From: Candidatus Scalindua sp.
GTDB taxonomy: Bacteria; Planctomycetota; Brocadiia; Brocadiales; Scalinduaceae
Assembly: GCA_021776915.1 (NCBI GenBank)
Contig: JAIQZU010000063.1
Coordinates: forward strand, 1-56,211
DNA length: 56,211 bases
Reading direction: 5' to 3'
In this document: piece by piece, positions 17,016 through 25,230 of the stretch
Layout of the letters: every line of letters begins with the position of its first letter
Numbering within the stretch: the stretch's first letter is position 1
Notes under the pieces: model-generated
What the model saw: only the letters and a program-made list of their open reading frames with translations
Told to the model about the DNA's origin: nothing
Databases searched by the model: none
Position numbers and translations under genes: made by a program

Positions 17016-18425
17016 ATGAGTACAAAAAAGAAGATATTCACATTTTTCTTTGTATTTGCACTGGTATCTTTTGGATTATTTTCATCGGTCAATGTTCATG
17101 CAGATGGAGAACTTGGAAAGCTTGCAAATGGAGAAGGTAAATGGGGCAAATTCTGGAAACCTATCGAGATGTACCGGTGGTGGGATCCTGAGCATTATTT
17201 TGAACCGGACAATAAGGTTGAAGGTACTTTTGAAGGAACAGAGTGCATTACTTGTCATAAAGTAACAACACCGGGAATTGTAATAGACTGGAAGGCAAGC
17301 AAGCACAGCGGTGCAGTAGTGACCTGTGATAAATGCCATGGTTCTGACCACCAGAATCTATATATGCCGACGCCGGATACCTGCGGAACCAAAGGGTGTC
17401 ATGCCAAACAGGTTAAACAGTTTAAATCTGAAAAGGAAACAGGGCATCCCGCTCATGCAAGGGCCTTTCATCCGGACGTAGTTGAAGCTGGGTGGCAGAT
17501 CAGCAAACCTCAACCTGAGGTTGCCGGCTGTGCACAGTGTCATTCTATTGAAAATAAATGTGACGCCTGTCATTTCAGACATAGTTTCAAGGCTTCCGAG
17601 GCCAGGAGGCCGGAGACATGCGGATATTGTCATAATGGCCCGGACCACCGTGATATAGAATGTTATGAATCGTCGGCACATGGAGTTATTACAAAGATTG
17701 ACGGAGATAACTGGGATTGGGACAAGACTCTAAAGGCAGGGAACTACAGGGCACCTACATGTGCCTATTGTCACATGTACAAGGGTACTCACAACGCTGT
17801 TGAGAACACGGTATATGCCCATATGGGAGTTCTGGAAGTTGATCGTGGGTCTGAAGAATATGCGGATAAAAGAAAAAAATGGGTAAACATCTGTAACGAT
17901 TGCCATTCGTCTCGATTTGCGGCTGCGTATTTAAATGGAGCTGACGAAACAGTCAAGGTGAGCCATGCTAAAGCCAGAGAGGCAAAGGCTGTTATTGAGG
18001 ATCTGCATAAGGATGGATTCCTTGAAGCCATGCCAAAGGATCTGGCTCCATATCTGGACGAGGGGCATAAATGGAACCTGGGAGGCAGGATGTATAATAT
18101 CACGGAAATTGAGCGTCATTACTTTGATATGCTTGTATACGAGGGAACGACTATTTTCAAGGCGGCCTTCCATATGTCCGCGGATATGGCGACATACGTG
18201 GCTGCTTTCCGACAGGACGAATATCTTTTAAAGGTAAAGTCCGAAGCCAGCAAGCTGAGGAGGTTAAAGGCTCTGGAAGAGAAGGCGGGTATAAGCCATG
18301 TTCCATATGATTTCTGGAAGAAAGGTGAATATACAGATTCACTTCTTGTAATCGATAAGCAGGCTGAAGCTGATGAAGCAGATAAAACAAAATCAGAACA
18401 TCCCAAGGCTGAGCATTCTAAGTAA
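17016..18425 (+). CDS. Octaheme cytochrome c of the hydroxylamine oxidoreductase (HAO) family
   Basis: From ATG 17016 (AAAGGAG 10 nt upstream) the 469-residue protein has a Sec signal peptide (about 1-29, ending VHA). Eight c-type heme sites begin at Cys 77, 104, 123, 172, 182, 202, 249 and 293. All are CXXCH except the third, CGTKGCH (CX4CH). The spacing and the C-terminal helical region after heme 8 match HAO-like proteins. Anammox bacteria encode many paralogs that oxidise hydroxylamine or hydrazine, or run reductively, in the anammoxosome. Tyr 360, 369 and 375 lie roughly where the heme-P460 cross-linking Tyr is expected, but I cannot say which, if any, fills that role. A strong terminator follows, so it is monocistronic. 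A charged Lys/Glu/His-rich tail ends the protein. Confidence 0.93.
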   Translation: MSTKKKIFTFFFVFALVSFGLFSSVNVHADGELGKLANGEGKWGKFWKPIEMYRWWDPEHYFEPDNKVEGTFEGTECITCHKVTTPGIVIDWKASKHSGAVVTCDKCHGSDHQNLYMPTPDTCGTKGCHAKQVKQFKSEKETGHPAHARAFHPDVVEAGWQISKPQPEVAGCAQCHSIENKCDACHFRHSFKASEARRPETCGYCHNGPDHRDIECYESSAHGVITKIDGDNWDWDKTLKAGNYRAPTCAYCHMYKGTHNAVENTVYAHMGVLEVDRGSEEYADKRKKWVNICNDCHSSRFAAAYLNGADETVKVSHAKAREAKAVIEDLHKDGFLEAMPKDLAPYLDEGHKWNLGGRMYNITEIERHYFDMLVYEGTTIFKAAFHMSADMATYVAAFRQDEYLLKVKSEASKLRRLKALEEKAGISHVPYDFWKKGEYTDSLLVIDKQAEADEADKTKSEHPKAEHSK

Positions 18426-18518
18426 AGCCCTTATTATATTTGAATAAAGTCAATATTTAAGGAATAGATGAAGCGGGAAAACATGTAAGCAGGGTAATAG
18501 ACTATTGCTGTATTCTGA

Positions 18519-18558
18519 GAGGGTAGGAGCTATCACAATTCCTACCCTCTTTTTTTTT
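18519..18558 (+). terminator. Strong rho-independent terminator of the octaheme cytochrome gene
   Basis: GAGGGTAGGA (18519-18528) pairs perfectly with TCCTACCCTC (18540-18549) across an 11-nt loop and is followed by nine T. It lies about 95 nt after the stop codon and isolates the gene from the downstream pair. Confidence 0.93.
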
Positions 18559-18596
18559 GTCAAATGAATGTAGTGTGTTAATCGCGGAATAATAAT

Positions 18597-19499
18597 ATGT
18601 GGAAATATGTTATAATAATCATGCTGATCTGTTTGCTATGCAGATTAGATGCTTATGCAGTTGAAAATATTAACAATCCTTCCAGGATAATAAATTTACC
18701 CTGTGAACTCCAGGAAATATCCGGCATTAAAATATTAAATAAAAATACAGCAATATGCGTTCAAGATGAAAAGTGTTCTGTATATGTAATTGATCTTCTA
18801 AAAGGAAATATAAAAAAAGAGTTTGACTACGATATTTCAGGAGATTTTGAAGATATTGCTCTATTTGATCAAACAGTATATTTGTTAAGAAGCGACGGGG
18901 TTTTATTTGAAATTAAAGATTATACTTCTGAACATAATGAAATAGTTAAGCACGAATTAGGTTTTTATGCTAAAAATAACGAAAGTTTATGTCTCGACAT
19001 AAACAATAATCGTTTATTAATAGTTTCTAAAAGTAAACCGGGCAGAGGCAAAGAATATAAAGATAAAATTTTTATATATGACTTTGATCTAAATATAAAA
19101 ACCTTGGATAATAATCCCGCAACCGTTATTTTAGTGGATGATATAATAAAATACGCAGAAGAAAAAGACATAGGTATTCCAGTCAAAAAGAACAAGAAAG
19201 GTAAAAAGAAAAAAATAAGATTTCGTCCTTCAGGGATTGCTATCCATCCTATCGTGAAAAACTATTTTATTGTTTCATCTCTTGATTCTCTGATTATCGA
19301 AGTAACTCCTGACGGACAAATTATAAATGTTTCCTGTCTCAATAAAACAATATATAAACAACCTGAGGGGATAGATATTTTATCCGATGGAAGTATCTAT
19401 ATTTCTAATGAGGGGGAAATTGAGAGTCCAACAATTGTTGTGATTCATTCTAAAGATAACGCTGAAATATTCCAGCTAAGAAAAGGAGAGCGCCAATGA
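18597..19499 (+). CDS. Exported beta-propeller protein, SdiA-regulated/phytase-esterase-like
   Basis: The 300-residue protein has an N-terminal signal sequence (about 1-21, ending DAYA). The repeated strands (LQEISGIKILNKN, FEDIALFDQTVYLLRSDG, ESLCLDINNNRLLIVSKS, FRPSGIAIHPI, PEGIDILSDGSIYISNEG) are those of the SdiA-regulated family, related to phytase-like propellers. The family is thought to bind or hydrolyse phosphoesters, but no activity is established. A Lys-rich insert (VKKNKKGKKKKIRF, near residue 200) is unusual. The end overlaps the next gene by 4 nt (ATGA), so the two are probably translated together. Confidence 0.72.
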   Translation: MWKYVIIIMLICLLCRLDAYAVENINNPSRIINLPCELQEISGIKILNKNTAICVQDEKCSVYVIDLLKGNIKKEFDYDISGDFEDIALFDQTVYLLRSDGVLFEIKDYTSEHNEIVKHELGFYAKNNESLCLDINNNRLLIVSKSKPGRGKEYKDKIFIYDFDLNIKTLDNNPATVILVDDIIKYAEEKDIGIPVKKNKKGKKKKIRFRPSGIAIHPIVKNYFIVSSLDSLIIEVTPDGQIINVSCLNKTIYKQPEGIDILSDGSIYISNEGEIESPTIVVIHSKDNAEIFQLRKGERQ

Positions 19500-20398
19500 A
19501 AAAGATTCTATTATTTTCCAGTGTGATTTTTGCCGTGAGTTTAAGCAATAATGTAAATCATGTATATTCAAACGAGTATGCCGGTGATTACAATGTAATG
19601 CGTATAGAAAATGAGGATAAGTTAGTTGTTCCCAGAGAAAAAACCAAAGAAGTCTGGAATTATATGGTAAAAAAACTGGTCAATGACAAAAGTTACCTGA
19701 AAAGTTTAGATTCCGGATTTGAATCTTATTGCTACGATGAACTTTTCATTGATATATATTTTGATAGCCCTGCCTTGCAAATGTTGAAAAAAAAGAGCGG
19801 AATTCGTTATAGAACAAGATGGAATCTTGACAATCCAGATCATAAGAAAAGCGGCCGTAGGCTTCTTCAGGTCAAAATAAATGACATTGATGGCAATGAA
19901 CTCAACAGAGGTGAGTTGAAGTTTAAAATAGACCCCTCGGATAATCCCAATACGCGCGATGAACTTCATCCGGTAATTGGATTAATTGATAAACCACTAA
20001 GGGGAGATTTTAATCAGAGAATGACAGAAATTGGAGTAGATCCGTATTCATTAAAAGAAATTCTTAAATTAAAGCAATTACGCCACAGTCTATATATAAC
20101 GCTAAACGGAAAAGCATTTATGAGTATAAGGCTTGATGAGGTCTCATCAAAGAAATTCTGGTTCATAAAATGGGAACACGTAGAGTTAGAGCCGGAGTTG
20201 AATGAAGTTCCTTATACGGAAGCGGCGCCGGAAGAAAGAGAACGCATGGAAGAAATATCAAAAAAGATTGTTGCCGATATTTTAAAGGAATTCCCCGAGA
20301 TAAAAAGAGACCTCACCCCTAAATATAACAAAGCATTTGAATATTTTGAGAGTAAGATTCCTTTTTTTCATTTTCTGGTTAAAAATTTCAGTATCTGA
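19496..20398 (+). CDS. Exported CYTH/VTC-fold (triphosphate-tunnel-like) protein
   Basis: The 300-residue protein starts with a signal peptide of about 25 residues. It then shows a pattern resembling polyphosphate-polymerase VTC/CYTH domains: DKLVVPREK, then DIYFDSPALQMLKKKSGIRYR (near residues 82-102), LLQVKI, GELKFKI, SIRLDEVSS and a C-terminal HVELEPEL. The alternating charged strands (ExK, RxR, ExE) are those of a triphosphate tunnel. Family members act on triphosphate, polyphosphate or thiamine triphosphate, or bind them. Export would be unusual for this fold. The gene is translationally coupled to the propeller protein. The fold call is from motif reading only. Confidence 0.6.
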   Translation: MKKILLFSSVIFAVSLSNNVNHVYSNEYAGDYNVMRIENEDKLVVPREKTKEVWNYMVKKLVNDKSYLKSLDSGFESYCYDELFIDIYFDSPALQMLKKKSGIRYRTRWNLDNPDHKKSGRRLLQVKINDIDGNELNRGELKFKIDPSDNPNTRDELHPVIGLIDKPLRGDFNQRMTEIGVDPYSLKEILKLKQLRHSLYITLNGKAFMSIRLDEVSSKKFWFIKWEHVELEPELNEVPYTEAAPEERERMEEISKKIVADILKEFPEIKRDLTPKYNKAFEYFESKIPFFHFLVKNFSI

Positions 20399-20460
20399 AG
20401 ATCATCCGTATCAAAAATCAAGTCAGTGTTTATTTGTAATAAAGAGAATGGAGGTTAAAG

Positions 20461-21207
20461 ATGATAGCAAGATCAGCGAATCCAGCTTTAAATAAAAATA
20501 CTTTTTCTAAAGTTAGAGACTTTGCGGTTCCAGATAATTTAATGACGCTGCAGGGAACAGTCAACAAGACTGGAATACTACTCATTCTAGCTCTAATAAC
20601 CGCATTCTGGGTATGGCGTCAATTTTTTGTTTATGGAACACCTCAAATTTCATTGTACATCTTTGGGGGAGCTATTGGAGGTCTCATTGCTGCAATGGTG
20701 GCTATCTTTAAACCAACTACAGCACCGCTTGTATCACCGATTTATGCTCTATTGGAAGGATTATTTTTAGGTGGTATCTCCTCTCTTATGGAAGCGCGTT
20801 ATCCTGGAATAGTGATTCAGGCGGTAGGGCTTACTTTTGGAACCTTGTTTGCACTTTTGTTTGCTTATAAATCCGGATTGATTAAGGCTACTGCAAATTT
20901 TAAACTTGGCGTAGCTGCTGCGACAGGTGGAATCTTCATGATGTACATGGTAAATATTGTCCTTGGTTTTTTTGGGACAAACATTCCCTTTATCCATAGT
21001 AATGGCATTATGGGGATTGGGATTAGTGGTTTTATTGTTGTTATTGCAGCGCTTAACCTTGTTCTTGATTTCGATTTTATTGAACAGGGAGTAGAACAGG
21101 GTGCTCCCAAATTCATGGAATGGAGAGCCGCCTTAGGCCTGATGATTACGCTTGTCTGGCTTTACATTGAGATTCTCCATTTACTGTCTAAACTGAGAAG
21201 TCGATAG
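20461..21207 (+). CDS. Bax inhibitor-1/YccA-family membrane protein
   Basis: The 248-residue protein has about seven membrane segments. It begins with the family opening MIARSANPALNKNTF, and the LMTLQGTVNKTGIL segment is typical of the bacterial BaxI_1 subgroup. The last segments (FDFIEQGVEQGAPKFMEWRAALGLMITLVWLYIEIL) carry the conserved acidic and Trp residues. Members are linked to calcium leak and membrane stress, but their bacterial role is unclear. GGAGG precedes the ATG. It lies 62 nt after the CYTH-fold gene and may share its transcript. Confidence 0.88.
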   Translation: MIARSANPALNKNTFSKVRDFAVPDNLMTLQGTVNKTGILLILALITAFWVWRQFFVYGTPQISLYIFGGAIGGLIAAMVAIFKPTTAPLVSPIYALLEGLFLGGISSLMEARYPGIVIQAVGLTFGTLFALLFAYKSGLIKATANFKLGVAAATGGIFMMYMVNIVLGFFGTNIPFIHSNGIMGIGISGFIVVIAALNLVLDFDFIEQGVEQGAPKFMEWRAALGLMITLVWLYIEILHLLSKLRSR

Positions 21208-21657
21208 TTGATGATGTATCACCTTCATTAATCTTTTCCACATAACCAATCAGCTTCTTTATGCACTTAAGTGAGATTTGATAAAAGTATGGTTTGATCT
21301 GGGTTTCTGCCAGTCGGTATTGTTTATCATTTCCACTTCTGATATTGGTAGTTACCTGAGTATTATGATCTCTGATATTTCTATAGTATACATGATTCCG
21401 TACCGCACAGACATACACCATCAGATGATGGATATCATTACAATAGTGTGTTATACAGAAACTATATAATGACTTGTTAGACAATAAAAAAGGAGAGCAG
21501 TTGACAATATATACAAAAGTATAGTTTGTTATCGTTCCTCTAATACAGTAATTATCGACTATTTGGAGGAGGCAAATCATCCCAATTATCCCCACTCTCT
21601 TTTAACAACGCGGCTATCTTCCCATTACGAGGAGTATAATCTCACTTGAAGTTCAGG
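21208..21657. other. 450-bp spacer without a convincing gene
   Basis: Open frames exist on both strands (for example minus 21188-21595). However, their products look unlike any known family, are rich in residues expected from AT-rich noncoding DNA, and lack good ribosome binding sites. No repeat shared with the rest of the window was recognised. It may contain a decayed gene. Confidence 0.5.
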
Positions 21658-22008
21658 CTACTTAGAACCCTTCATATAATAACGCTTAATAATTACTCTC
21701 ATCTCTGTAAGCACACTTGCAATCAGCAAAACCGGCACAATCACTACAAAGCACATATAGAAAATAATATAAAATGCTCCAAAGAACTGGTGGCGCTTAC
21801 TGAAAGAGGCTGTTCCTGAAAGTACGGCGGTATATTCACGAAATCCTAACAGATGTGCTCCCATATAAAGTAGAGACAGCAATATTGCATAAGCTATGAA
21901 TCTTTTACAGGAAAGACCTGAAATGAAAGATGGTACGGTGTTAATCGGTTTACCTGTACTGCTCTCTTCATTATTCATTGTATACTTCTCCTTTGTACCT
22001 CGTTCCAT
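21658..22008 (-). CDS. Small membrane protein of unknown function
   Basis: The frame gives up to 116 residues. A start at the inner Met (MNNEESSTG, 21978) follows AAGGAG and is preferred. Three hydrophobic segments are visible (ISGLSCKRFIAYAILLSLLY, a FGAFYIIFYMCFVVIVPVLL block, and the adjoining VLLIASVL). They are followed by a basic C-terminal tail (RVIIKRYYMKGSK). I do not recognise the family. It precedes no obvious partner gene on its strand. Confidence 0.6.
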   Translation of the reverse strand: MERGTKEKYTMNNEESSTGKPINTVPSFISGLSCKRFIAYAILLSLLYMGAHLLGFREYTAVLSGTASFSKRHQFFGAFYIIFYMCFVVIVPVLLIASVLTEMRVIIKRYYMKGSK

Positions 22009-22442
22009 AGTGGTCCTTCCACCAAAGCATACAGCATTACGGCATCTCCTACCGGATTACTTGCCTGATAATACAACATACCATCAGTTTCTGTCGGAAA
22101 ACCTGCAAAATTGAGTGATGTGATCAAGGATGAAAAGAACTCTGGATGCTGACTACAATCGGTGAAAAAGCGGTTTTTTGGGTACTTCTAAATTGTCGTA
22201 AGTCGTTGTAAGAAAAATGGCTGGGGTACCAGGATTTGAACCCGGACAAATTGAACCAGAATCAATTGTGCTACCATTACACTATACCCCATTGGTTTAT
22301 TATTTTATTTCATATCTTTTTAATATCAACATAAAAATTTAAGATTTAAGGATTTGGGAATTGAAGAATTCGGGGATTCCTTAATCCCATTCTTGCGAAT
22401 TGGTGGAATGGAGCGGTTAAAGATTTATAAATCTTCCTCGGT
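22009..22442. other. 434-bp spacer containing tRNA-Gln
   Basis: Besides the tRNA at 22218-22291, the spacer holds AT-rich sequence. A short AGATTTATAAATCT palindrome near 22420, just after the ubiE stop, may act in transcription ending. No open frame is credible. Confidence 0.55.
22218..22291 (-). tRNA. trnQ: tRNA-Gln (anticodon CTG)
   Basis: On the minus strand the acceptor is TGGGGTA/TACCCCA, followed by the encoded GCCA (discriminator G plus CCA). The anticodon stem ATTGA/TCAAT encloses TTCTGGT, giving anticodon CTG. The T arm reads CCGGGTTCAAATCCTGG. The features are those of bacterial tRNA-Gln. Confidence 0.95.
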
Positions 22443-23198
22443 TTATCGAGGACTTGGGGGCTTTCTTCCTATGTGAATTGTGACTATACCTAATGTCCTT
22501 GTGAAAAACTTCACATCTTCCAGGCCACACATTTCCATCTTTTTCTTCAAACTTAATTTATCCGGAAATGCAAGGACGGATTGCGGCAGGTATGTATAGG
22601 CATCAATCTTGCTCTTGGATATCAACCTTCCGATCATTGGTAATATCCTGGTAAAATAAAAAAAGTATATTCGCCTGAAAAGGAAATTTGTAGGTTGAGA
22701 AAACTCCAGTATTACAACCCTGCCATTTGGCTTGACCACTCTTCCCATCTCTTTTATTCCAGCATCCAGGTCTGCTACGTTTCTTATACCAAAGGCAACC
22801 GTAGATATCTCAAAGGCGTTGTCACGGAAGGGAAGTTGCAATGTATCAGCTTCTATAAGCTTGATCTTATTTTCTAAATGCCTTTTCTTGATCTTCGGTA
22901 ATCCATACCTTAACATATCGTGGCAGTAATCACTTCCGACTACGAGCCCGTTTCCATTTAATAACTTTGAATATGAGATGGCAAGGTCGCCTGTGCCGGT
23001 ACAAACATCCAGTACTTTGGTATCAGGCTTTACGCCACTTACTTTTGCCGCAAACTTTCTCCATGATTTGTCGAAGTTAAGACTCAAAAGCGCATTCAGA
23101 AAATCATATACCCTGACAATAGAGCCAAACATGTTTCTTATGCTTTCGGCTTTTTTCTTTAAAAGTTCTTCCTGTGGTATTTCACTATCAGTATTCAT
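22443..23198 (-). CDS. ubiE: Demethylmenaquinone/2-methoxy-6-polyprenylbenzoquinol methyltransferase
   Basis: The 251-residue SAM-dependent methyltransferase performs the C-methylation that completes menaquinone (or a ubiquinone step). The N-terminal MFGSIVRVYDFLNALLSL matches the UbiE/MenG signature. The SAM site is VLDVCTGTGDLA, motif II falls around FEISTVAFGIRNV, and NGRVVILEFSQP is the second UbiE signature. An anaerobe of the suspected type would use it for menaquinone. Its ATG overlaps the larE stop by 4 nt, so the two are translated together. Confidence 0.95.
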   Translation of the reverse strand: MNTDSEIPQEELLKKKAESIRNMFGSIVRVYDFLNALLSLNFDKSWRKFAAKVSGVKPDTKVLDVCTGTGDLAISYSKLLNGNGLVVGSDYCHDMLRYGLPKIKKRHLENKIKLIEADTLQLPFRDNAFEISTVAFGIRNVADLDAGIKEMGRVVKPNGRVVILEFSQPTNFLFRRIYFFYFTRILPMIGRLISKSKIDAYTYLPQSVLAFPDKLSLKKKMEMCGLEDVKFFTRTLGIVTIHIGRKPPSPR

Positions 23199-24025
23199 TG
23201 TTGGTTTTGTGTGGTGCTGGTGCTGAGCACCTCATTCATGCTTCCGCTGCGGTAACCTTCTAAATCCAGTGTAACATATGTAAAACCTATTTTTTTAAAT
23301 TTGCAGAGCAGTTCCTCTCTTGTGGGAGGGCTGGTAAGAATATGTATATCTTCGGGCAAGGCCTCAATCCTTGCAATCGTTTCATGATGTCTTACTCTGA
23401 ATTGTTCCAGGCCTAGATTCCTTAAGTATTTTTCTGCTTCTGATACCATTCTGAGTTTTTCCTCCGTAATAGACTGTCCGTATGGAAATCTGGAAGACAT
23501 ACAGGCATATGCTGGCTTATTCCAGTTAGGAAGGTTTAACATTTTTGAGACTTCGCGTATATCTTGTTTTGTCATACCGGATTCCTTTAAAGGACTCCGG
23601 ACATTCAACTCTTTAGAAGCCTTCAATCCTGGCCGGAATTCCTTTGTGTCGTCCAGATTTGCACCATCTGCAACGTGCAGGAAACCATGCTGCCTGGCAA
23701 TCTCGTTCAATTTTTCGAATAGTTCAGTTTTACAAAAATAACATCTGTCAGGGGGATTGTCTGCGAATCCTTCGATAGCCAGTTCACTGGTATCTATTAC
23801 AAGGTGTTTTATGCCTATCTCTTTTGCCAGTTTTTGTGCCTCTTTGAATTCAAAGTCAGGATAGGTTTCCGACCTTGCCGTAACGGCCATAGAGTTGTCT
23901 TTAAGTATATCGTAGCATACTTTAGTAACAAGCGTGCTGTCCACGCCACCTGAGAATGCGACAACAACGCTTTTCAGTCCGCTGATAATTTCCTTCAGTT
24001 TAGATAGTTTTTCTTCTACTGTCAA
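23195..24025 (-). CDS. larE: ATP-dependent sacrificial sulfur transferase LarE-like
   Basis: The 276-residue PP-loop protein has the pyrophosphatase motif AFSGGVDST at residues ~23-31. DRCYFCKTELF near residue 93 and PAYACMSSRFPYG near residue 172 provide the cysteines typical of LarE. Some members sacrifice one Cys sulfur while others bind an iron-sulfur cluster. LarE makes the nickel-pincer cofactor of lactate racemase-type enzymes, together with LarB and LarC. Neither is in this window. The start codon is TTG, preceded by AAGGAAA. It is coupled to ubiE and follows the adenylate cyclase gene by 27 nt. Confidence 0.9.
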   Translation of the reverse strand: MTVEEKLSKLKEIISGLKSVVVAFSGGVDSTLVTKVCYDILKDNSMAVTARSETYPDFEFKEAQKLAKEIGIKHLVIDTSELAIEGFADNPPDRCYFCKTELFEKLNEIARQHGFLHVADGANLDDTKEFRPGLKASKELNVRSPLKESGMTKQDIREVSKMLNLPNWNKPAYACMSSRFPYGQSITEEKLRMVSEAEKYLRNLGLEQFRVRHHETIARIEALPEDIHILTSPPTREELLCKFKKIGFTYVTLDLEGYRSGSMNEVLSTSTTQNQQ

Positions 24026-24051
24026 AAAAATTTCCTTATCAAAAAAATTGA

Positions 24052-25230
24052 TTATTTTATTCCCAGAACTTTATAGGCTACAATACTTTTATTAATTCCT
24101 TTAAGAGTTATATCCGGGATTATTTCTGTTTCAAAAGTATCTTTTACCATACTGAATGTCCTTTGATTAACAAAAATCTGATCAGCTTCAGCCTCGGATT
24201 GTAATCTCTGTGCCAGATTCACATGGTTTCCTATAACAGTATATTCCATCCGTTCCTTTGAACCAATATTTCCTACCGTTACATAGCCCGTACATATTCC
24301 AACGCTCATATGTAATTCGCAGTTCATGTGTTTCCATCTTGATTGTAGTGAATTTACTACTTCTCTCATTTCAATAGCTGTCCGCACAGCTTTTTCAGCA
24401 TGGTCTTTATATTCCAGAGGGTCTCCATAAAAGGCTAATAAACCATCGCCCATAAACTTATCTATCGTTCCTCCGTGCTTAAATACTAACTTCGTCATTT
24501 CTGGAAAATATTCATTCAGGAGATTGACGGTGTCCTCCGGTTCCAGGTTTTCAGTCATAGTGGTAAACCCTTTTATATCGGAGAAGAATATTGTTAAGAG
24601 TTTTCTGGAATTTTCTAAACAAATATCACTTCCCTTTGAGATTACAGTATCAACAATTTGAGGAGAAAGGTATCTTTTTAATTTGTTAATTCTTTGTATT
24701 TCATCTACCTGCTCTTTAACCTTTTTTTCCAGATCCTTATTGAGTTCATCGATTTTTGCATTTCTTCTGCAAAGTTCTTCATTAAATTTAACATTTTCCA
24801 GAATATTTTCATAAGATTTTACAGCACTTGCCACAGTATCAAGCAGTTGTTCAGGGTCACTTCCTTTTATAACGTACGCATGCGGCCTGAATTGCCTCCT
24901 TATGTCCCTCCTGTCATCACTATGGGTAACGCTGCCTGTGTGAAATATTATTGGTACGTAAGGGTTTTTTGCCTTAATCTTCTCAAACACTTGAAGTCCT
25001 GTCATGTCCGGCATGCTGATATCCAGCACCACAGCGTTAATACTTTTGTTAAATTTATCGGCTGCTTCCTTACCAGTTAAACATGGTTCTACTTCATAAC
25101 CTTCCTCTTCCAGTACAAGTTCAGTCATTTTAAGAACCGAATCTTCATCGTCTACTACCATAATCATAGGTTTGACTGGTTTGTGGTTGCCGGTATTTCT
25201 GTCGCTTTGATGATTGGGGAGTCTATTCAC
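24052..25230 (-). CDS. Response regulator with class III adenylate cyclase output
   Basis: The 392-residue protein has an N-terminal receiver (about 20-140: MVVDDEDSV, phospho-acceptor in VVLDISMPDM, HTGS switch residue). A coiled coil (about 150-195) leads into a class III nucleotide cyclase domain. Metal-site Asp residues lie in TIFFSDIKGFT and DKFMGDGLLAF. The Lys before MGDG and the Thr in EYTVIG are the adenine-selecting pair, and VNLAQRL carries the Asn and Arg of the active site. It should make cAMP when phosphorylated. The GTG start overlaps the upstream gene by 8 nt. The receiver is a near duplicate of that gene's receiver. Confidence 0.93.
   Translation of the reverse strand: MNRLPNHQSDRNTGNHKPVKPMIMVVDDEDSVLKMTELVLEEEGYEVEPCLTGKEAADKFNKSINAVVLDISMPDMTGLQVFEKIKAKNPYVPIIFHTGSVTHSDDRRDIRRQFRPHAYVIKGSDPEQLLDTVASAVKSYENILENVKFNEELCRRNAKIDELNKDLEKKVKEQVDEIQRINKLKRYLSPQIVDTVISKGSDICLENSRKLLTIFFSDIKGFTTMTENLEPEDTVNLLNEYFPEMTKLVFKHGGTIDKFMGDGLLAFYGDPLEYKDHAEKAVRTAIEMREVVNSLQSRWKHMNCELHMSVGICTGYVTVGNIGSKERMEYTVIGNHVNLAQRLQSEAEADQIFVNQRTFSMVKDTFETEIIPDITLKGINKSIVAYKVLGIK

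Noticed and set aside
21188-21595. Minus-strand 135-codon open frame
   Set aside because: It overlaps the end of the Bax-inhibitor-like gene, has no recognisable family, odd composition and no good ribosome binding site; recorded as possibly decayed DNA only.
24052-25230. Cyclase classed as inactive because IGN replaces the common IGD
   Set aside because: That Asp is not part of the catalytic set; the metal Asp residues, the Lys/Thr selecting pair and the Asn/Arg are all present.
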